Source of the DNA: Arthrobacter woluwensis
GTDB lineage: Bacteria; Actinomycetota; Actinomycetes; Actinomycetales; Micrococcaceae
Direction of reading: 5' to 3'
NCBI RefSeq assembly: GCF_030816155.1
Contig: NZ_JAUSXR010000001.1
Coordinates: forward strand, 558,001 to 622,000
DNA: 64,000 nt
Positions 17,424-28,359 of the stretch are shown piece by piece. A program made the position numbers and the translations under genes. Position 1 is the stretch's first letter. The number at the start of each line of letters is the position of its first letter. The notes beneath the pieces were generated by a model, which searched no databases, was not told the DNA's origin, and saw only the letters and a program-made list of their open reading frames with translations.

Positions 17424-17496
17424 GCTGAACTCGCTATGGAGGGTTTGACATCGCTACGTCCGGTAGCGATGTCAAACCCTCCATAGCGAGTTCAGC
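17424..17496. repeat. 33-bp perfect inverted repeat
   Basis: The arm at 17424-17456 is the exact complement of 17464-17496, with a 7-base loop. The outer ends carry GAACTCGCT, the same 9-mer repeated at 16219-16278. It lies between the AbiEi-like gene start and the permease gene end. It may be a terminator, a REP-type element or the end of a small mobile unit. Confidence 0.85.
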
Positions 17497-17540
17497 GTTC
17501 GGGGCTCGGGGGACGGGGAAACCAGGAAGCGTCCCCGCTC

Positions 17541-19506
<1,966 letters not shown>

Positions 19507-19726
19507 GAGATCTCCTGTGATGGTGGAACCGTTCGCTGTGGACGCTTTCACGCTAGGCCCGTCCGGGTGCCGCCGCCGGGGATCTTTATGAATCCTTTAC
19601 GGCCGTTCCGACCTGCTGTCGTGCCGGGATGGACGACGACGGCGGCTGGTCCTGCGGGCGGCGGCGGGCGATGTTGCCGCCCACAAAGGGCGGCCTCCCC
19701 GGGTTCCCAAGCTAAGTAAACAGCTG

Positions 19727-19756
19727 TTGCATAAAAGAAAACAATGTCCTTATGAT
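19727..19756 (+). promoter_or_regulatory. Predicted promoter of the agmatinase-family gene
   Basis: TTGCAT at 19727-19732 and TATGAT at 19751-19756 are 18 bp apart. This is the best sigma-70-like promoter seen in the window. It is embedded in an AT-rich patch within the 305-bp gap between the permease and the ureohydrolase gene. A CAGCTG palindrome overlaps the -35 box and could be part of an operator. Confidence 0.7.
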
Positions 19757-19811
19757 GGTGATCACAGACTCGCCCCCACCGGGGCCGTTCAATGGAGAGT
19801 GAAGGACGGAT

Positions 19812-20864
19812 ATGGAAGAGCTCCGCATCGAAGCCAATGGCAACCTGGGTCCCATCGACTCCTCCCGGATCCCGCGCTATGCGGGGGCTGCGACGTTCGC
19901 CCGCCTCCCGCGTCTGGATCAGGTGGAGAAGGCCGACGTCACGGTCGTCGGCGTCCCCTTCGACACCGGTGTCTCGTACCGCCCGGGCGCCCGCTTCGGC
20001 GCCAACCACGTCCGCGAGGCCAGCCGCCTGCTCCGCCCGTACAACCCGGCCTGGGACGTCAGCCCGTTCGAGAACGTCCAGGTGGCCGACGCCGGCGACA
20101 TGGCGGTCAACCCCTTCAACATCAACGAGGCCATCGAGACCATCCAGCAGAACGCGCTGGACCTGACGGCGAACGGCAGCAAGCTCGTCACCCTCGGCGG
20201 TGACCACACCATCGCCCTGCCGCTGCTGCGCGCCGCCGCCGAGCGTGCCGGTGAGCCGATCGCGATGCTGCACTTCGACGCCCACCTCGACACCTGGGAC
20301 ACCTACTTCGGCGCCGAGTACACCCACGGCACCCCGTTCCGCCGCGCGGTCGAGGAAGGCATCCTGGACACCGAGGCGATCAGCCACATCGGCACCCGCG
20401 GCCCCCTGTACGGCAAGAAGGACCTCGACGACGACCACCGCTTCGGCTTCGGCATCGTCACCTCCGCCGACGTCTACTACCAGGGCGTCCTCGAGACGGT
20501 GGAGAAGATCCGCGACCGCATCGGCCGCCGTCCGCTGTACATCTCCATCGACATCGACGTGCTGGATCCGGCCCACGCCCCGGGCACCGGCACCCCCGAA
20601 GCGGGCGGCATCACGAGCCGCGAGCTCCTCGAGATCATCCGTGGCTTCCGCGGCATGAACCTCGTGGGTGCCGACGTCGTCGAGATCGCCCCGGCCTACG
20701 ACCACGCGGAGATCACCGGTGTGTCCGGCAGCCACGTGGCCTACGAACTCGTCACCCTCATGGCCGATTCCGCCATGGAAGGCGATCGCTTCGGCGCACC
20801 GAACGGCTACGCGGCACAGGCCCTCGGCCAGACGGATCACCGTCCGGCCGGTTTCAACGCCTGA
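19812..20864 (+). CDS. Agmatinase-family ureohydrolase (agmatinase or guanidinobutyrase)
   Basis: The 350-residue Mn2+-dependent ureohydrolase has all metal-binding motifs: GGDHT near residue 138, DAHLDTWD near 156, and [20 protein letters not shown] near 240. It hydrolyses a guanidino compound to urea plus an amine or amino acid. Agmatine and 4-guanidinobutyrate are the usual candidates and cannot be told apart here. GAAGGAC precedes the ATG, a strong promoter lies at 19727-19756, and a terminator follows at 20938-20969, so it is a single-gene transcript. Confidence 0.9.
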   Translation: MEELRIEANGNLGPIDSSRIPRYAGAATFARLPRLDQVEKADVTVVGVPFDTGVSYRPGARFGANHVREASRLLRPYNPAWDVSPFENVQVADAGDMAVNPFNINEAIETIQQNALDLTANGSKLVTLGGDHTIALPLLRAAAERAGEPIAMLHFDAHLDTWDTYFGAEYTHGTPFRRAVEEGILDTEAISHIGTRGPLYGKKDLDDDHRFGFGIVTSADVYYQGVLETVEKIRDRIGRRPLYISIDIDVLDPAHAPGTGTPEAGGITSRELLEIIRGFRGMNLVGADVVEIAPAYDHAEITGVSGSHVAYELVTLMADSAMEGDRFGAPNGYAAQALGQTDHRPAGFNA

Positions 20865-20937
20865 GCGACCTCGGTCAGCGTGAGGGGTTCCAGCGTCAGG
20901 GTCTGACCGACGCGATCCCCTGACAGCAGGTTTCATC

Positions 20938-20969
20938 CAGCAGCGCCCCGGGAATCCGGGGCGCTGCTG
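20938..20969 (+). terminator. Rho-independent terminator after the ureohydrolase gene
   Basis: A perfect 14-bp stem (20938-20951 with 20956-20969) has a GAAT loop and is followed by CGTTT. The remaining gap to 21283 has no gene I can support. A 68-codon minus-strand frame there lacks a ribosome site and codon bias. Confidence 0.85.
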
Positions 20970-21283
20970 CGTTTAAGCCTGAGCCGGAGGAGTCCGTCCA
21001 TTTCTGCAAGAACTGCTTCGGAACTCTGGTCTGGAAGGGCCGGAGAGCTTAGCCTGAAGGCATGTCCACAGGGTGAGTTCCCATGATACGGTTGCCTCCC
21101 GCAACCAAGAGGCCTTCGGGCTCCGTCGATTCCTCCTGGCCGAAGCGGTCGGTGGCCCTGGCCCCTCCGCTCCGCCGGAGCAGGATTATCCTCCAGGCGG
21201 ATTGTTGCCGTTCCGACCCGGAAAACCGTCGTCCTGAAGGATGATCTCGCTGCATTTCCCCTTTTTTGTCAGACCCTGTTCAC

Positions 21284-21289
21284 TAGGCT
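21284..21289 (+). promoter_or_regulatory. -10 box for a probably leaderless ABC-exporter transcript
   Basis: TAGGCT ends 7 bases before the ATG at 21297, so transcription would start at or next to the start codon. No Shine-Dalgarno sequence is present, which fits a leaderless mRNA. The -35 region is poor. Confidence 0.5.
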
Positions 21290-21296
21290 GGATTCC

Positions 21297-23030
21297 ATGC
21301 TCCTGACGCTCATCAAGCGCTACTCAAAGCCTTACCTCGGCCAGATCCTGGCCGTGCTCCTCTTCCAATTGGGCTCCACCATCGCGGCCCTCTACCTTCC
21401 CAGCCTGAACGCCCAGATCATCGACGAGGGCGTCTCCAAGGGCGACACCGACTACATCTGGCGCACCGGCAGCGTGATGCTGATGGTGGCCTTCATTCAG
21501 GTCATCTGTGCGATCTTCGGCGTCTACTTCGGTTCGAAGGCCTCCATGGCGATCGGACGCGATCTGCGCCGCGGGATCTTCCGCAAGGTGACCAGCTTCT
21601 CCGCCAAGGACGTCAACAAGTTCGGCGCCCCCACCCTGATCACGCGCGGGACCAACGATGTCCAGCAGATCCAGATGGTCGTCCTCATGGGCCTGAACTT
21701 CATGGTGTCCACCCCGATCATGTGCGTCGGCGGCATCATCATGGCCCTGAAGGAGGACATCAGCCTGTCCTGGCTCGTCTGGGTGTCCGTGCCGATCCTG
21801 GTGGCCGTGGTCGGTTACCTGGTCGTCCGTCTCATGCCGCTCTTCCGCGGCATGCAGGGCAAGATCGACCGCATCAACGGCGTGCTGCGCGAGCAGATCA
21901 TCGGCATCCGCGTGGTGCGGGCCTTCGTGCGCGAACCCTTCGAGAAGGACCGGTTCGGCGTCGCCAATCAGGACCTGACCAACGTCTCGCTGAAGATCGG
22001 CTCCCTCTTCGTGCTGATGTTCCCGGCCATCGGCATGATCCTTCACCTCTCCACGGCCGCGGTGCTGTGGTTCGGCGGACAGCGGGTGGACCAGGGCAGC
22101 ATGCAGGTGGGCTCGCTCACCGCGTTCCTGTCCTACCTTCTGCAGATCCTCATGGCCGTCATGATGGGCACCTTCATGGCCATGATGATCCCGCGCGCCT
22201 CGGTCTGTGCCGACCGCATCGGTGAAGTGCTCGACGTCGAGCCGTCCATGAAGGAGCCGAGCAACCCGAAGCAGCCGGCCGAGCTGGCCGGCCGCGTCGA
22301 ATTCCGCGATGTGACCTTCGCGTACCCCGGCGCGGAGGAACCCGTGCTCAGCAACATCTCGTTCACGGCGGAGCCCGGCCAGACGCTGGCCATCATCGGT
22401 GCCACCGGTTCCGGCAAGACGACGCTGGTCTCCTTGCTGTCTCGCCTCTACGACGCCGAGTCGGGCGAAGTGGTCCTGGACGGGGTGCCCGTTCCGGAGC
22501 TGGCCCGTCAGGACATCACCCGCCGGGTGAGCATGGTGCCCCAGAAGCCGTACCTGTTCTCCGGAACGATCGGTGAGAATCTGCGGTTCGGACGGACCGA
22601 GGCCGAGGACGAGGACCTCTGGAACGCCCTGCGCGTGGCGCAGGGCGAGGACTTCGTCCGGGCGAAGAGCAAGGGACTCGACTCCCGGATCGCCCAGGGC
22701 GGTACCAACGTCTCCGGCGGTCAGCGCCAGCGCCTGTGCATCGCACGGGCCCTGGTGAGCCGGCCCAAGGTCTACGTCTTCGATGATTCGTTCTCGGCCC
22801 TGGACGTCACCACGGACGCCAGGCTCCGCGCCGCACTCAAGAAGCAGACGTCGGATGCCACGGTGATCATCGTGGCGCAGCGCGTCTCGACCATCACCGA
22901 GGCGGACCAGATCCTGGTCCTGGACAACGGCCGGATTGTGGATCGCGGAACCCACCAGGAGCTCCTGTCCACGAGTCCCACCTACCAGGAAATCGTTGAG
23001 TCCCAGCTGAGTGCCGAGGAGGCAGCATGA
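21297..23030 (+). CDS. ABC exporter half-transporter, subunit 1 of heterodimer
   Basis: The 577-residue protein has a six-helix ABC exporter domain (about 1-310) fused to a nucleotide-binding domain. It carries Walker A GATGSGKTT near 368, signature VSGGQRQRL near 478 and Walker B VYVFDDSFSALD near 500. The catalytic Glu after Walker B is replaced by Asp, as in the degenerate site of heterodimeric exporters such as TM287/288 and LmrCD. The start codon of the next gene overlaps its stop (ATGA), so both are translated together. It probably exports drugs, lipids or peptides; the substrate is unknown. Confidence 0.92.
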   Translation: MLLTLIKRYSKPYLGQILAVLLFQLGSTIAALYLPSLNAQIIDEGVSKGDTDYIWRTGSVMLMVAFIQVICAIFGVYFGSKASMAIGRDLRRGIFRKVTSFSAKDVNKFGAPTLITRGTNDVQQIQMVVLMGLNFMVSTPIMCVGGIIMALKEDISLSWLVWVSVPILVAVVGYLVVRLMPLFRGMQGKIDRINGVLREQIIGIRVVRAFVREPFEKDRFGVANQDLTNVSLKIGSLFVLMFPAIGMILHLSTAAVLWFGGQRVDQGSMQVGSLTAFLSYLLQILMAVMMGTFMAMMIPRASVCADRIGEVLDVEPSMKEPSNPKQPAELAGRVEFRDVTFAYPGAEEPVLSNISFTAEPGQTLAIIGATGSGKTTLVSLLSRLYDAESGEVVLDGVPVPELARQDITRRVSMVPQKPYLFSGTIGENLRFGRTEAEDEDLWNALRVAQGEDFVRAKSKGLDSRIAQGGTNVSGGQRQRLCIARALVSRPKVYVFDDSFSALDVTTDARLRAALKKQTSDATVIIVAQRVSTITEADQILVLDNGRIVDRGTHQELLSTSPTYQEIVESQLSAEEAA

Positions 23031-25102
23031 GCGGCGACAGCAAGTTCGCAGGTCGCGGCAAGCGCGGCAAGGGCGGAGACGTGGCGGAAGACACTGCGAC
23101 TGCTCCCTCCGTGACACCCGACGATGACGGCATCGAGGATCAGGAGTACCAGCCCACCGAGGCCGACGGCGGCATGTTCGGCGACGTGCCGGCCAAGAAG
23201 GCCAAGAACTTCTGGCCCAGCGCGAAGCGCCTCTTCGGCCTCCTGAAGCCGGAGGCCGCGGGAGTCTGGTTCGTGGTGGTCCTCGTGATCATCTCGGTCG
23301 TGCTCAACGTGATCGCCCCCAAGGTGCTCGGCAAGGCCATGGACGTCATCTTCGCGGGCGTGATCGGCAAGCCCCTTCCGGCGAACGTGACCAAGGACCA
23401 GGTGGTCCAGGGTCTGCGGGCGTCGGGACAGAACAACTTCGCGGACATGGTGTCCAAGATGGATCTGGTCCCGGGCCAGGGGATCGACTTCCAGCAGCTG
23501 AGCTTCCTGATCGCCTCGGTGCTGCTCATGTACTTCGCGGCGAACCTGTTCCTGTGGGCTCAGGGGTACATCCTGAACCGGATCGTCATGAAGGTGGTCC
23601 GCCGCCTGCGTGACGACACGGAGGCCAAGCTCAACCGCCTTCCGCTGAACTACTTCGACACCCGGCAGCGCGGCGACATCCTGTCCCGCGTGACTAACGA
23701 CGTCGACAACGTCCAGCAGGGTCTCCAGCAGGCGTTCTCCCAGCTGGTGTCCTCCGTGCTGACGGTGCTCGGCATCGCGGTCATGATGTTCGTGGTGTCC
23801 TGGCAGCTCGCGCTGATCGCCCTGATCGCGCTGCCGCTGTCCGGCATCGCTGCGGGCGTGATCGGCAGCCGCAGCCAGAAGCTGTTCGCCGCGCAGTGGA
23901 AGAACACGGGTGACTTGAACGGCCAGATCGAGGAGTCCTTCTCCGGTCACGACCTCGTGCGGATCTTCGGTCGCGAGCAGGACATGCTGGAGCGCTTCGA
24001 TGAGAAGAACGAGTCGCTGAACAAGGCGGCATTCGGTGCTCAGTTCGTGTCCGGCATGATCTTCCCGGTCATGCAGTTCATCTCCTACCTGAGCTACGTG
24101 GGCATCGCGGTCGTGGGTGGCCTCCGGGTCGCCGCCGGCCAGATGTCGCTGGGCGATGCCACCGCCTTCATCCAGTACTCCCGCGAGTTCAGCCAGCCGC
24201 TGGGCCAGATCGCCGGCATGGCGAACATGCTCCAGTCCGGTGTGGCGTCCGCGGAGCGCGTGTTCGAGTTCCTCGACGCCGACGAGCAGGACGAGGAGAC
24301 GGCCACCGAGCACCTCCCGGCCAAGACCGACGGCCACGTGGAGTTCCAGAACGTGAGCTTCAGCTACACGCCCGACAAGCCGCTCATCGAGGACCTCTCC
24401 TTCACGGCCGAACCCGGCCACACCGTGGCCATCGTGGGTCCGACGGGTGCGGGCAAGACCACCCTGGTGAACCTCGTCATGCGGTTCTACGAGCTGAACT
24501 CCGGACGGATCACGCTGGACGGGGTGGACATCACCCACCTCAGCCGGGCGGAACTCCGTTCCAAGATCGGCATGGTCCTCCAGGATGCGTGGCTCTTCGG
24601 AGGCACCATCTACGAGAACATCCGCTACGGAAACCTCGACGCCACCGAAGACCAGATCATGGCGGCGGCGAAGGCCACCTTCGTGGACCGCTTCGTGCGG
24701 GCGCTCCCGGACGGGTACGAGACCGTGATCGACGAGGAGGGCAACAACGTCTCGGCAGGCGAGAAGCAGCTCATCACGATCGCCCGGGCCTTCGTGTCCG
24801 ATCCGTCGCTGCTCATCCTCGACGAGGCCACGAGTTCCGTCGACACCCGTACCGAGCTGTTGCTGCAGAAGGCCATGGCCGCCCTGCGGACCGACCGGAC
24901 CAGCTTCGTGATCGCTCACCGTCTCTCGACGATCCGCGATGCCGACACCATCCTGGTGATGGAGGACGGCCGCATCGTGGAGCAAGGCAACCACGCCCAG
25001 CTCCTCGCCAGTGAGGGTGCGTACTACCGCCTCTACATGTCGCAGTTCGCAGGCGGCATCGAGGAGGAGGAAGAGCCCGCGCCGGTCGGCGCCGGAGAGT
25101 AA
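23027..25102 (+). CDS. ABC exporter half-transporter, subunit 2 of heterodimer
   Basis: The 691-residue partner of the preceding gene has an acidic N-terminal extension of about 60 residues, six membrane helices (about 75-400) and a nucleotide-binding domain. Walker A is GPTGAGKTT near 475, and Walker B is LLILDEATSSVD with the catalytic Glu intact. Its signature is changed to VSAGEKQLI. With subunit 1's Asp this gives one consensus and one degenerate ATP site. The 4-bp overlap with subunit 1 supports coupling. A strong hairpin follows at 25119-25162. Confidence 0.92.
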   Translation: MSGDSKFAGRGKRGKGGDVAEDTATAPSVTPDDDGIEDQEYQPTEADGGMFGDVPAKKAKNFWPSAKRLFGLLKPEAAGVWFVVVLVIISVVLNVIAPKVLGKAMDVIFAGVIGKPLPANVTKDQVVQGLRASGQNNFADMVSKMDLVPGQGIDFQQLSFLIASVLLMYFAANLFLWAQGYILNRIVMKVVRRLRDDTEAKLNRLPLNYFDTRQRGDILSRVTNDVDNVQQGLQQAFSQLVSSVLTVLGIAVMMFVVSWQLALIALIALPLSGIAAGVIGSRSQKLFAAQWKNTGDLNGQIEESFSGHDLVRIFGREQDMLERFDEKNESLNKAAFGAQFVSGMIFPVMQFISYLSYVGIAVVGGLRVAAGQMSLGDATAFIQYSREFSQPLGQIAGMANMLQSGVASAERVFEFLDADEQDEETATEHLPAKTDGHVEFQNVSFSYTPDKPLIEDLSFTAEPGHTVAIVGPTGAGKTTLVNLVMRFYELNSGRITLDGVDITHLSRAELRSKIGMVLQDAWLFGGTIYENIRYGNLDATEDQIMAAAKATFVDRFVRALPDGYETVIDEEGNNVSAGEKQLITIARAFVSDPSLLILDEATSSVDTRTELLLQKAMAALRTDRTSFVIAHRLSTIRDADTILVMEDGRIVEQGNHAQLLASEGAYYRLYMSQFAGGIEEEEEPAPVGAGE

Positions 25103-25118
25103 ACCGCAGGACGTCGTC

Positions 25119-25162
25119 GCCCCGGCGTCGTGCAGGTCACCCGATCTGCACGACGCCGGGGC
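25119..25162 (+). terminator. Rho-independent terminator after the ABC exporter operon
   Basis: A perfect 17-bp stem (25119-25135 with 25146-25162) can extend by three pairs, one of them G-U, to an ACCC loop. It lies 16 bp after the exporter stop codon. Confidence 0.85.
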
Positions 25163-25317
25163 ATGGCACTCTTCGCTGGCTGGACTACTTCGCGGGCCGG
25201 CTCTCCGCGCAGGCCCGGCCTCCGGGCCACCCACGAGCCGGACGCACGCAGAGCTCCGGAATCACGAAACACCGGAAACGCAGAACTACGGAACACAGGA
25301 AAACACAGGGGAATCGC

Positions 25318-26061
25318 ATGTTGCTGGAGATCGCCGTCACCTCGTCCCATGGAGTGGCGATCGCCGCCCGCGAGGGCGCAGACCGGGTTGAGCTGACCAC
25401 GGCTCTGGAACTGGGAGGACTGACCCCCTCCCAGGGCCTCATGGAGGCAGGCATGGAGGCGGCCGGGGGAGCGGTGGAGGTTCACCCGCTCATCCGCTGC
25501 CGTCCCGGCGATTTCCTGTATTCCGCCGACGAGCTGAGCCTCATGGAACGCGAGATCCGAGCGCTCCTGGGCCAGGGTGCCTCGGGTGTGGTGGTCGGAG
25601 CTCTGACGGCCGACGGCGAGATAGATCGTGAGGCGCTTCTGCGTCTGTCGGCCGCCGCCCGTGAGGTCCGCGACGACGCCGCGCTGACTCTTCACCGGGC
25701 GATCGATCAGGCACAGGACGCCGAGAGAGCACTGGACACCGTCATCGGCCTGGGATTCACGAGAGTGCTGTCGTCAGGCCAGCAGGCGACGGTCGCAGCG
25801 GGCCTGGAGCAGCTCGGGAGGATGCGGCGCCACGGACAGGACCGGATCCAGATCATGGCCGGCGGCGGCCTGTCCTTGGAGGACATTCCGGCGGTGCGGA
25901 CCGCAGGGCTGGACGCCGTCCACCTCTCCGCCAAGAAGGTGATTTCGACCGCCCAGGGGGGCACGGTGTCCCTGGGCGCCGCGGACGGCGCGGATCCGAC
26001 GGCCTACCTGGTCACCGACGCCGCAGTGGTCCGCGCGGCCCGCAAGGCGATCGACAGCTGA
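25318..26061 (+). CDS. cutC: CutC-family protein
   Basis: The 247-residue TIM-barrel protein of the CutC family begins LLEIAVTSSHGVAIAAREGA and has ADRVELTTALELGGLTPS, then LTLHRAIDQ and IMAGGGLSLEDIP. These are family hallmarks, including the conserved HRAID segment. CutC was linked to copper homeostasis in E. coli, though later work questions a direct role, so the function is uncertain. The ATG at 25318 follows CAGGGGAA. It stands alone between a terminator and the cold-shock gene. Confidence 0.88.
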   Translation: MLLEIAVTSSHGVAIAAREGADRVELTTALELGGLTPSQGLMEAGMEAAGGAVEVHPLIRCRPGDFLYSADELSLMEREIRALLGQGASGVVVGALTADGEIDREALLRLSAAAREVRDDAALTLHRAIDQAQDAERALDTVIGLGFTRVLSSGQQATVAAGLEQLGRMRRHGQDRIQIMAGGGLSLEDIPAVRTAGLDAVHLSAKKVISTAQGGTVSLGAADGADPTAYLVTDAAVVRAARKAIDS

Positions 26062-26389
26062 TCGCGGCCTGCGGCAGCTGCCAGCAGGGCCATCCGACGC
26101 GGTGCATGACGGATTATGACAGGAAATCCCGAGGTGGGTCACAATCCTCGCTTGATTGACACTTCAACGCTTGAGGTCTCAAGTTTCGCCCTGCGATCCG
26201 CGTCTTTCTGAGACCGGTCGGGGGCGGATCCGGTCGAGGAATGGCGGCGGCTCCTGCGGAAGCCTTCATCGATCGCGGTCGTATGTCGCCAAATGTCGCG
26301 GTTTTGGGACGACGCGCCGAAGAATCGTTGGACGTTTGCGGGCCACGAAGATTTTCACAAAAGCCTATGGAAATCCGAGTCACTACCTG

Positions 26390-26395
26390 TAAACT
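26390..26395 (+). promoter_or_regulatory. Possible -10 box of the cold-shock gene
   Basis: TAAACT lies about 150 bp before the cspA start and would give a leader of about 140 bases. Long structured leaders are usual for cold-shock mRNAs. No good -35 precedes it. The rest of the 26062-26541 gap shows no gene. Confidence 0.35.
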
Positions 26396-26541
26396 GGAGT
26401 GGTCGAAGTGTTTGGCACTCAGCAGTTCAGGTAGTACCGTGGCGTCCTCGCCCATCTTTCTGAAGCACGGTTGAAGCATCCACTCGCCGGGTCTCATATA
26501 CCGGGGATCCGTAAACCTTCAGTAAGGAAAGTAAGAAAGAA

Positions 26542-26745
26542 ATGGCAACAGGCAGCGTCAAGTGGTTCAACGCGGAAAAGGGCTTCGGCTTCATTGCACC
26601 TGAGGATGGTTCCCAGGATGTGTTCGCGCACTACTCCGCAATCAACAGCAACGGCTACCGTTCTCTCGAGGAGAACCAGCGCGTGTCGTTCGACATCGAG
26701 CAGGGTCCCAAGGGTCCCCAGGCCGTGAACATCACCGTTATCTGA
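26542..26745 (+). CDS. cspA: Cold-shock protein (CspA family)
   Basis: The 67-residue single cold-shock domain contains both RNA-binding motifs, RNP1 (KGFGFIAP) and RNP2 (VFAHYSAI). It starts [18 protein letters not shown]. Such proteins bind single-stranded RNA and DNA and melt secondary structure, in the cold or constitutively. A purine-rich AAGAAAGAA stretch precedes the ATG. A 15-bp terminator follows at 26797-26830. Confidence 0.97.
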   Translation: MATGSVKWFNAEKGFGFIAPEDGSQDVFAHYSAINSNGYRSLEENQRVSFDIEQGPKGPQAVNITVI

Positions 26746-26796
26746 GGTTCTCCGAAGAGCCCGATGCCGATCAGGGCAGGGCACTCCTAGAACTTT

Positions 26797-26830
26797 GAAA
26801 GGGCCGGTCGCAGAAGCGACCGGCCCTTTC
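26797..26830 (+). terminator. Rho-independent terminator after cspA
   Basis: A perfect 15-bp stem (26797-26811 with 26816-26830) has an AGAA tetraloop. The GAAAGGG..CCCTTTC ends give T-runs on both strands. It also faces the 3' end of the convergent UDP-glucose dehydrogenase gene. Confidence 0.88.
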
Positions 26831-26962
26831 GCGTATCTGCGGTGGTGCGCACCCGGCTGGGAAGGCCGCGTGTGACGAGTCGGGCCGTGCCGTGCCGCCG
26901 GTCCCGGACCCGCACCGCCTGCCGACGCCAGCCCGCCCCGCGCCCGGCGTCGCGCTCTCTGG

Positions 26963-28318
26963 TCAGGACAGGGCGGGGCTGACCGCTCCGGTGCCCGCGC
27001 CGGCCAGCCGCGGTCGCACGCCGAGGCCGTGCACGGTCCAGCCGGCCTCCGACCACTGGGCCGCGTCGAGAGCGTTGCGGGTGTCCAGGAGAAGACGGCG
27101 GCGCACGACCGACGCGGTGCGGACCGGGTCGAGAGCCCGGAACTCGTCCCATTCGGTGGCGAGCACCACCAGTTCAGCCCCTTCAAGCGCGGCCATCGGG
27201 CAGAGCTCGAAGCGCAGCTGGGGGAACCGCAGCCAGGCGTTGTTGATGGCGCGCGGATCGGTCACCGTGACATGAGCGCCGGCCTCGGCCAGGCGGACCG
27301 AGACGTCCATGGCGGGGGAGTCGCGGATGTCGTCCGTGTCCGGTTTGAAGGACGCGCCCAGGACGGTGATCTGCCGCCCCGCGACGGAGCCGCCCAGAAG
27401 CCGGGCCGCAGCTTCGACGCTCCGGACACGCTGAGCCTGATTGATCCCGTCGACGGTGCCCATCCAGTCCTCCAGGCTGGAGACCCCGAGGCTGCGGGCC
27501 TGGGTCCGCAGGCTGCGGATGTCCTTCGGCAGGCATCCGCCGCCGAACCCGAGCCCGGCGTGCAGGTACCGCGCGCCGATCCGGGGGTCCAGCCCCATGG
27601 CGGAGGCGAGCTCGACGACGTCGGCGCCCGCGGCGTCGCACAGTTCGGCGATCGCGTTGATGAAGGAGAGCTTGGTGGCGAGATAGGCGTTCGACGCCGA
27701 CTTGATCAGCTCCGCGGTCGCGTAGCTGCAGACGAGCCGGGGCACGCCGGCCGTGAGCAGAGGAGCGTAGACCTCGTCGAGTGCCCGCACCGCGGTGTCG
27801 CCGCTGCGGCCCGCGACCCCGTAGATGAGTCGGTCCGGAACGAGCGAATCCTTGACCGCGGTGCCCTGCCGCAGGAATTCCGGGTTCCAGGCCAGGACCA
27901 GATCCTCACCCTGCGCGACCAGCTCACCCAGCATGTCCACCGTGCCGACCGGGACCGTGGACTTGCCGGCCAGCACCGAGCCGGCAGGGGCGTGGGTGAT
28001 CACCTCACGCGTCGCGGACAGCAGGTACCCCAGATCGGCGCCCTCACCGGTTTTCGACTGCGGCGTGCCGACACAGAGGAAGTGCACCTCGCACTCGGCC
28101 ACGGAGGAGAAGTCCGATGAGAAGGACAGCGAGCCGTTCGCCGTCCCGTGACGCAGCAGCTCATCGAGGCCGGGTTCGTAGAAGGGGGACTGGCCGCGGG
28201 AGAGCTGACGGACCTTAGCCTGATCCGTGTCGATGCCCACCACCTCGTGCCCCATGGATGCCAGCGTGGCGGCGTGAACGGCTCCCAGGTACCCGCAGCC
28301 AATGACGGAGATCTTCAT
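26963..28318 (-). CDS. UDP-glucose 6-dehydrogenase
   Basis: The 451-residue enzyme oxidises UDP-glucose to UDP-glucuronate with 2 NAD+. It shows the N-terminal NAD motif ISVIGCGYLGAVHAATLA, the catalytic cysteine in GFGGGCLPKDIRSL near residue 265, and the C-terminal UDP-binding part (LGASFKPDTDDIRDSPA). AGGAG upstream fixes the start at 28318. It lies 41 bp after a glycosyltransferase gene on the same strand. UDP-glucuronate may therefore be used for a glucuronosyl lipid or wall polymer. Confidence 0.93.
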   Translation of the reverse strand: MKISVIGCGYLGAVHAATLASMGHEVVGIDTDQAKVRQLSRGQSPFYEPGLDELLRHGTANGSLSFSSDFSSVAECEVHFLCVGTPQSKTGEGADLGYLLSATREVITHAPAGSVLAGKSTVPVGTVDMLGELVAQGEDLVLAWNPEFLRQGTAVKDSLVPDRLIYGVAGRSGDTAVRALDEVYAPLLTAGVPRLVCSYATAELIKSASNAYLATKLSFINAIAELCDAAGADVVELASAMGLDPRIGARYLHAGLGFGGGCLPKDIRSLRTQARSLGVSSLEDWMGTVDGINQAQRVRSVEAAARLLGGSVAGRQITVLGASFKPDTDDIRDSPAMDVSVRLAEAGAHVTVTDPRAINNAWLRFPQLRFELCPMAALEGAELVVLATEWDEFRALDPVRTASVVRRRLLLDTRNALDAAQWSEAGWTVHGLGVRPRLAGAGTGAVSPALS

Positions 28319-28359
28319 GTTCCGGCTCCTCTGCTCCTCAGCGTGTTTCTCAGTGCTTC

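Noticed and set aside
21049-21255. A 68-codon minus-strand frame in the gap before the ABC exporter
   Set aside because: It has no ribosome site, no codon bias and no recognisable domain.
22982-25234. A 750-codon minus-strand frame opposite the ABC exporter
   Set aside because: It is antisense to a clear ABC exporter gene, with mirror-type composition and no motif.
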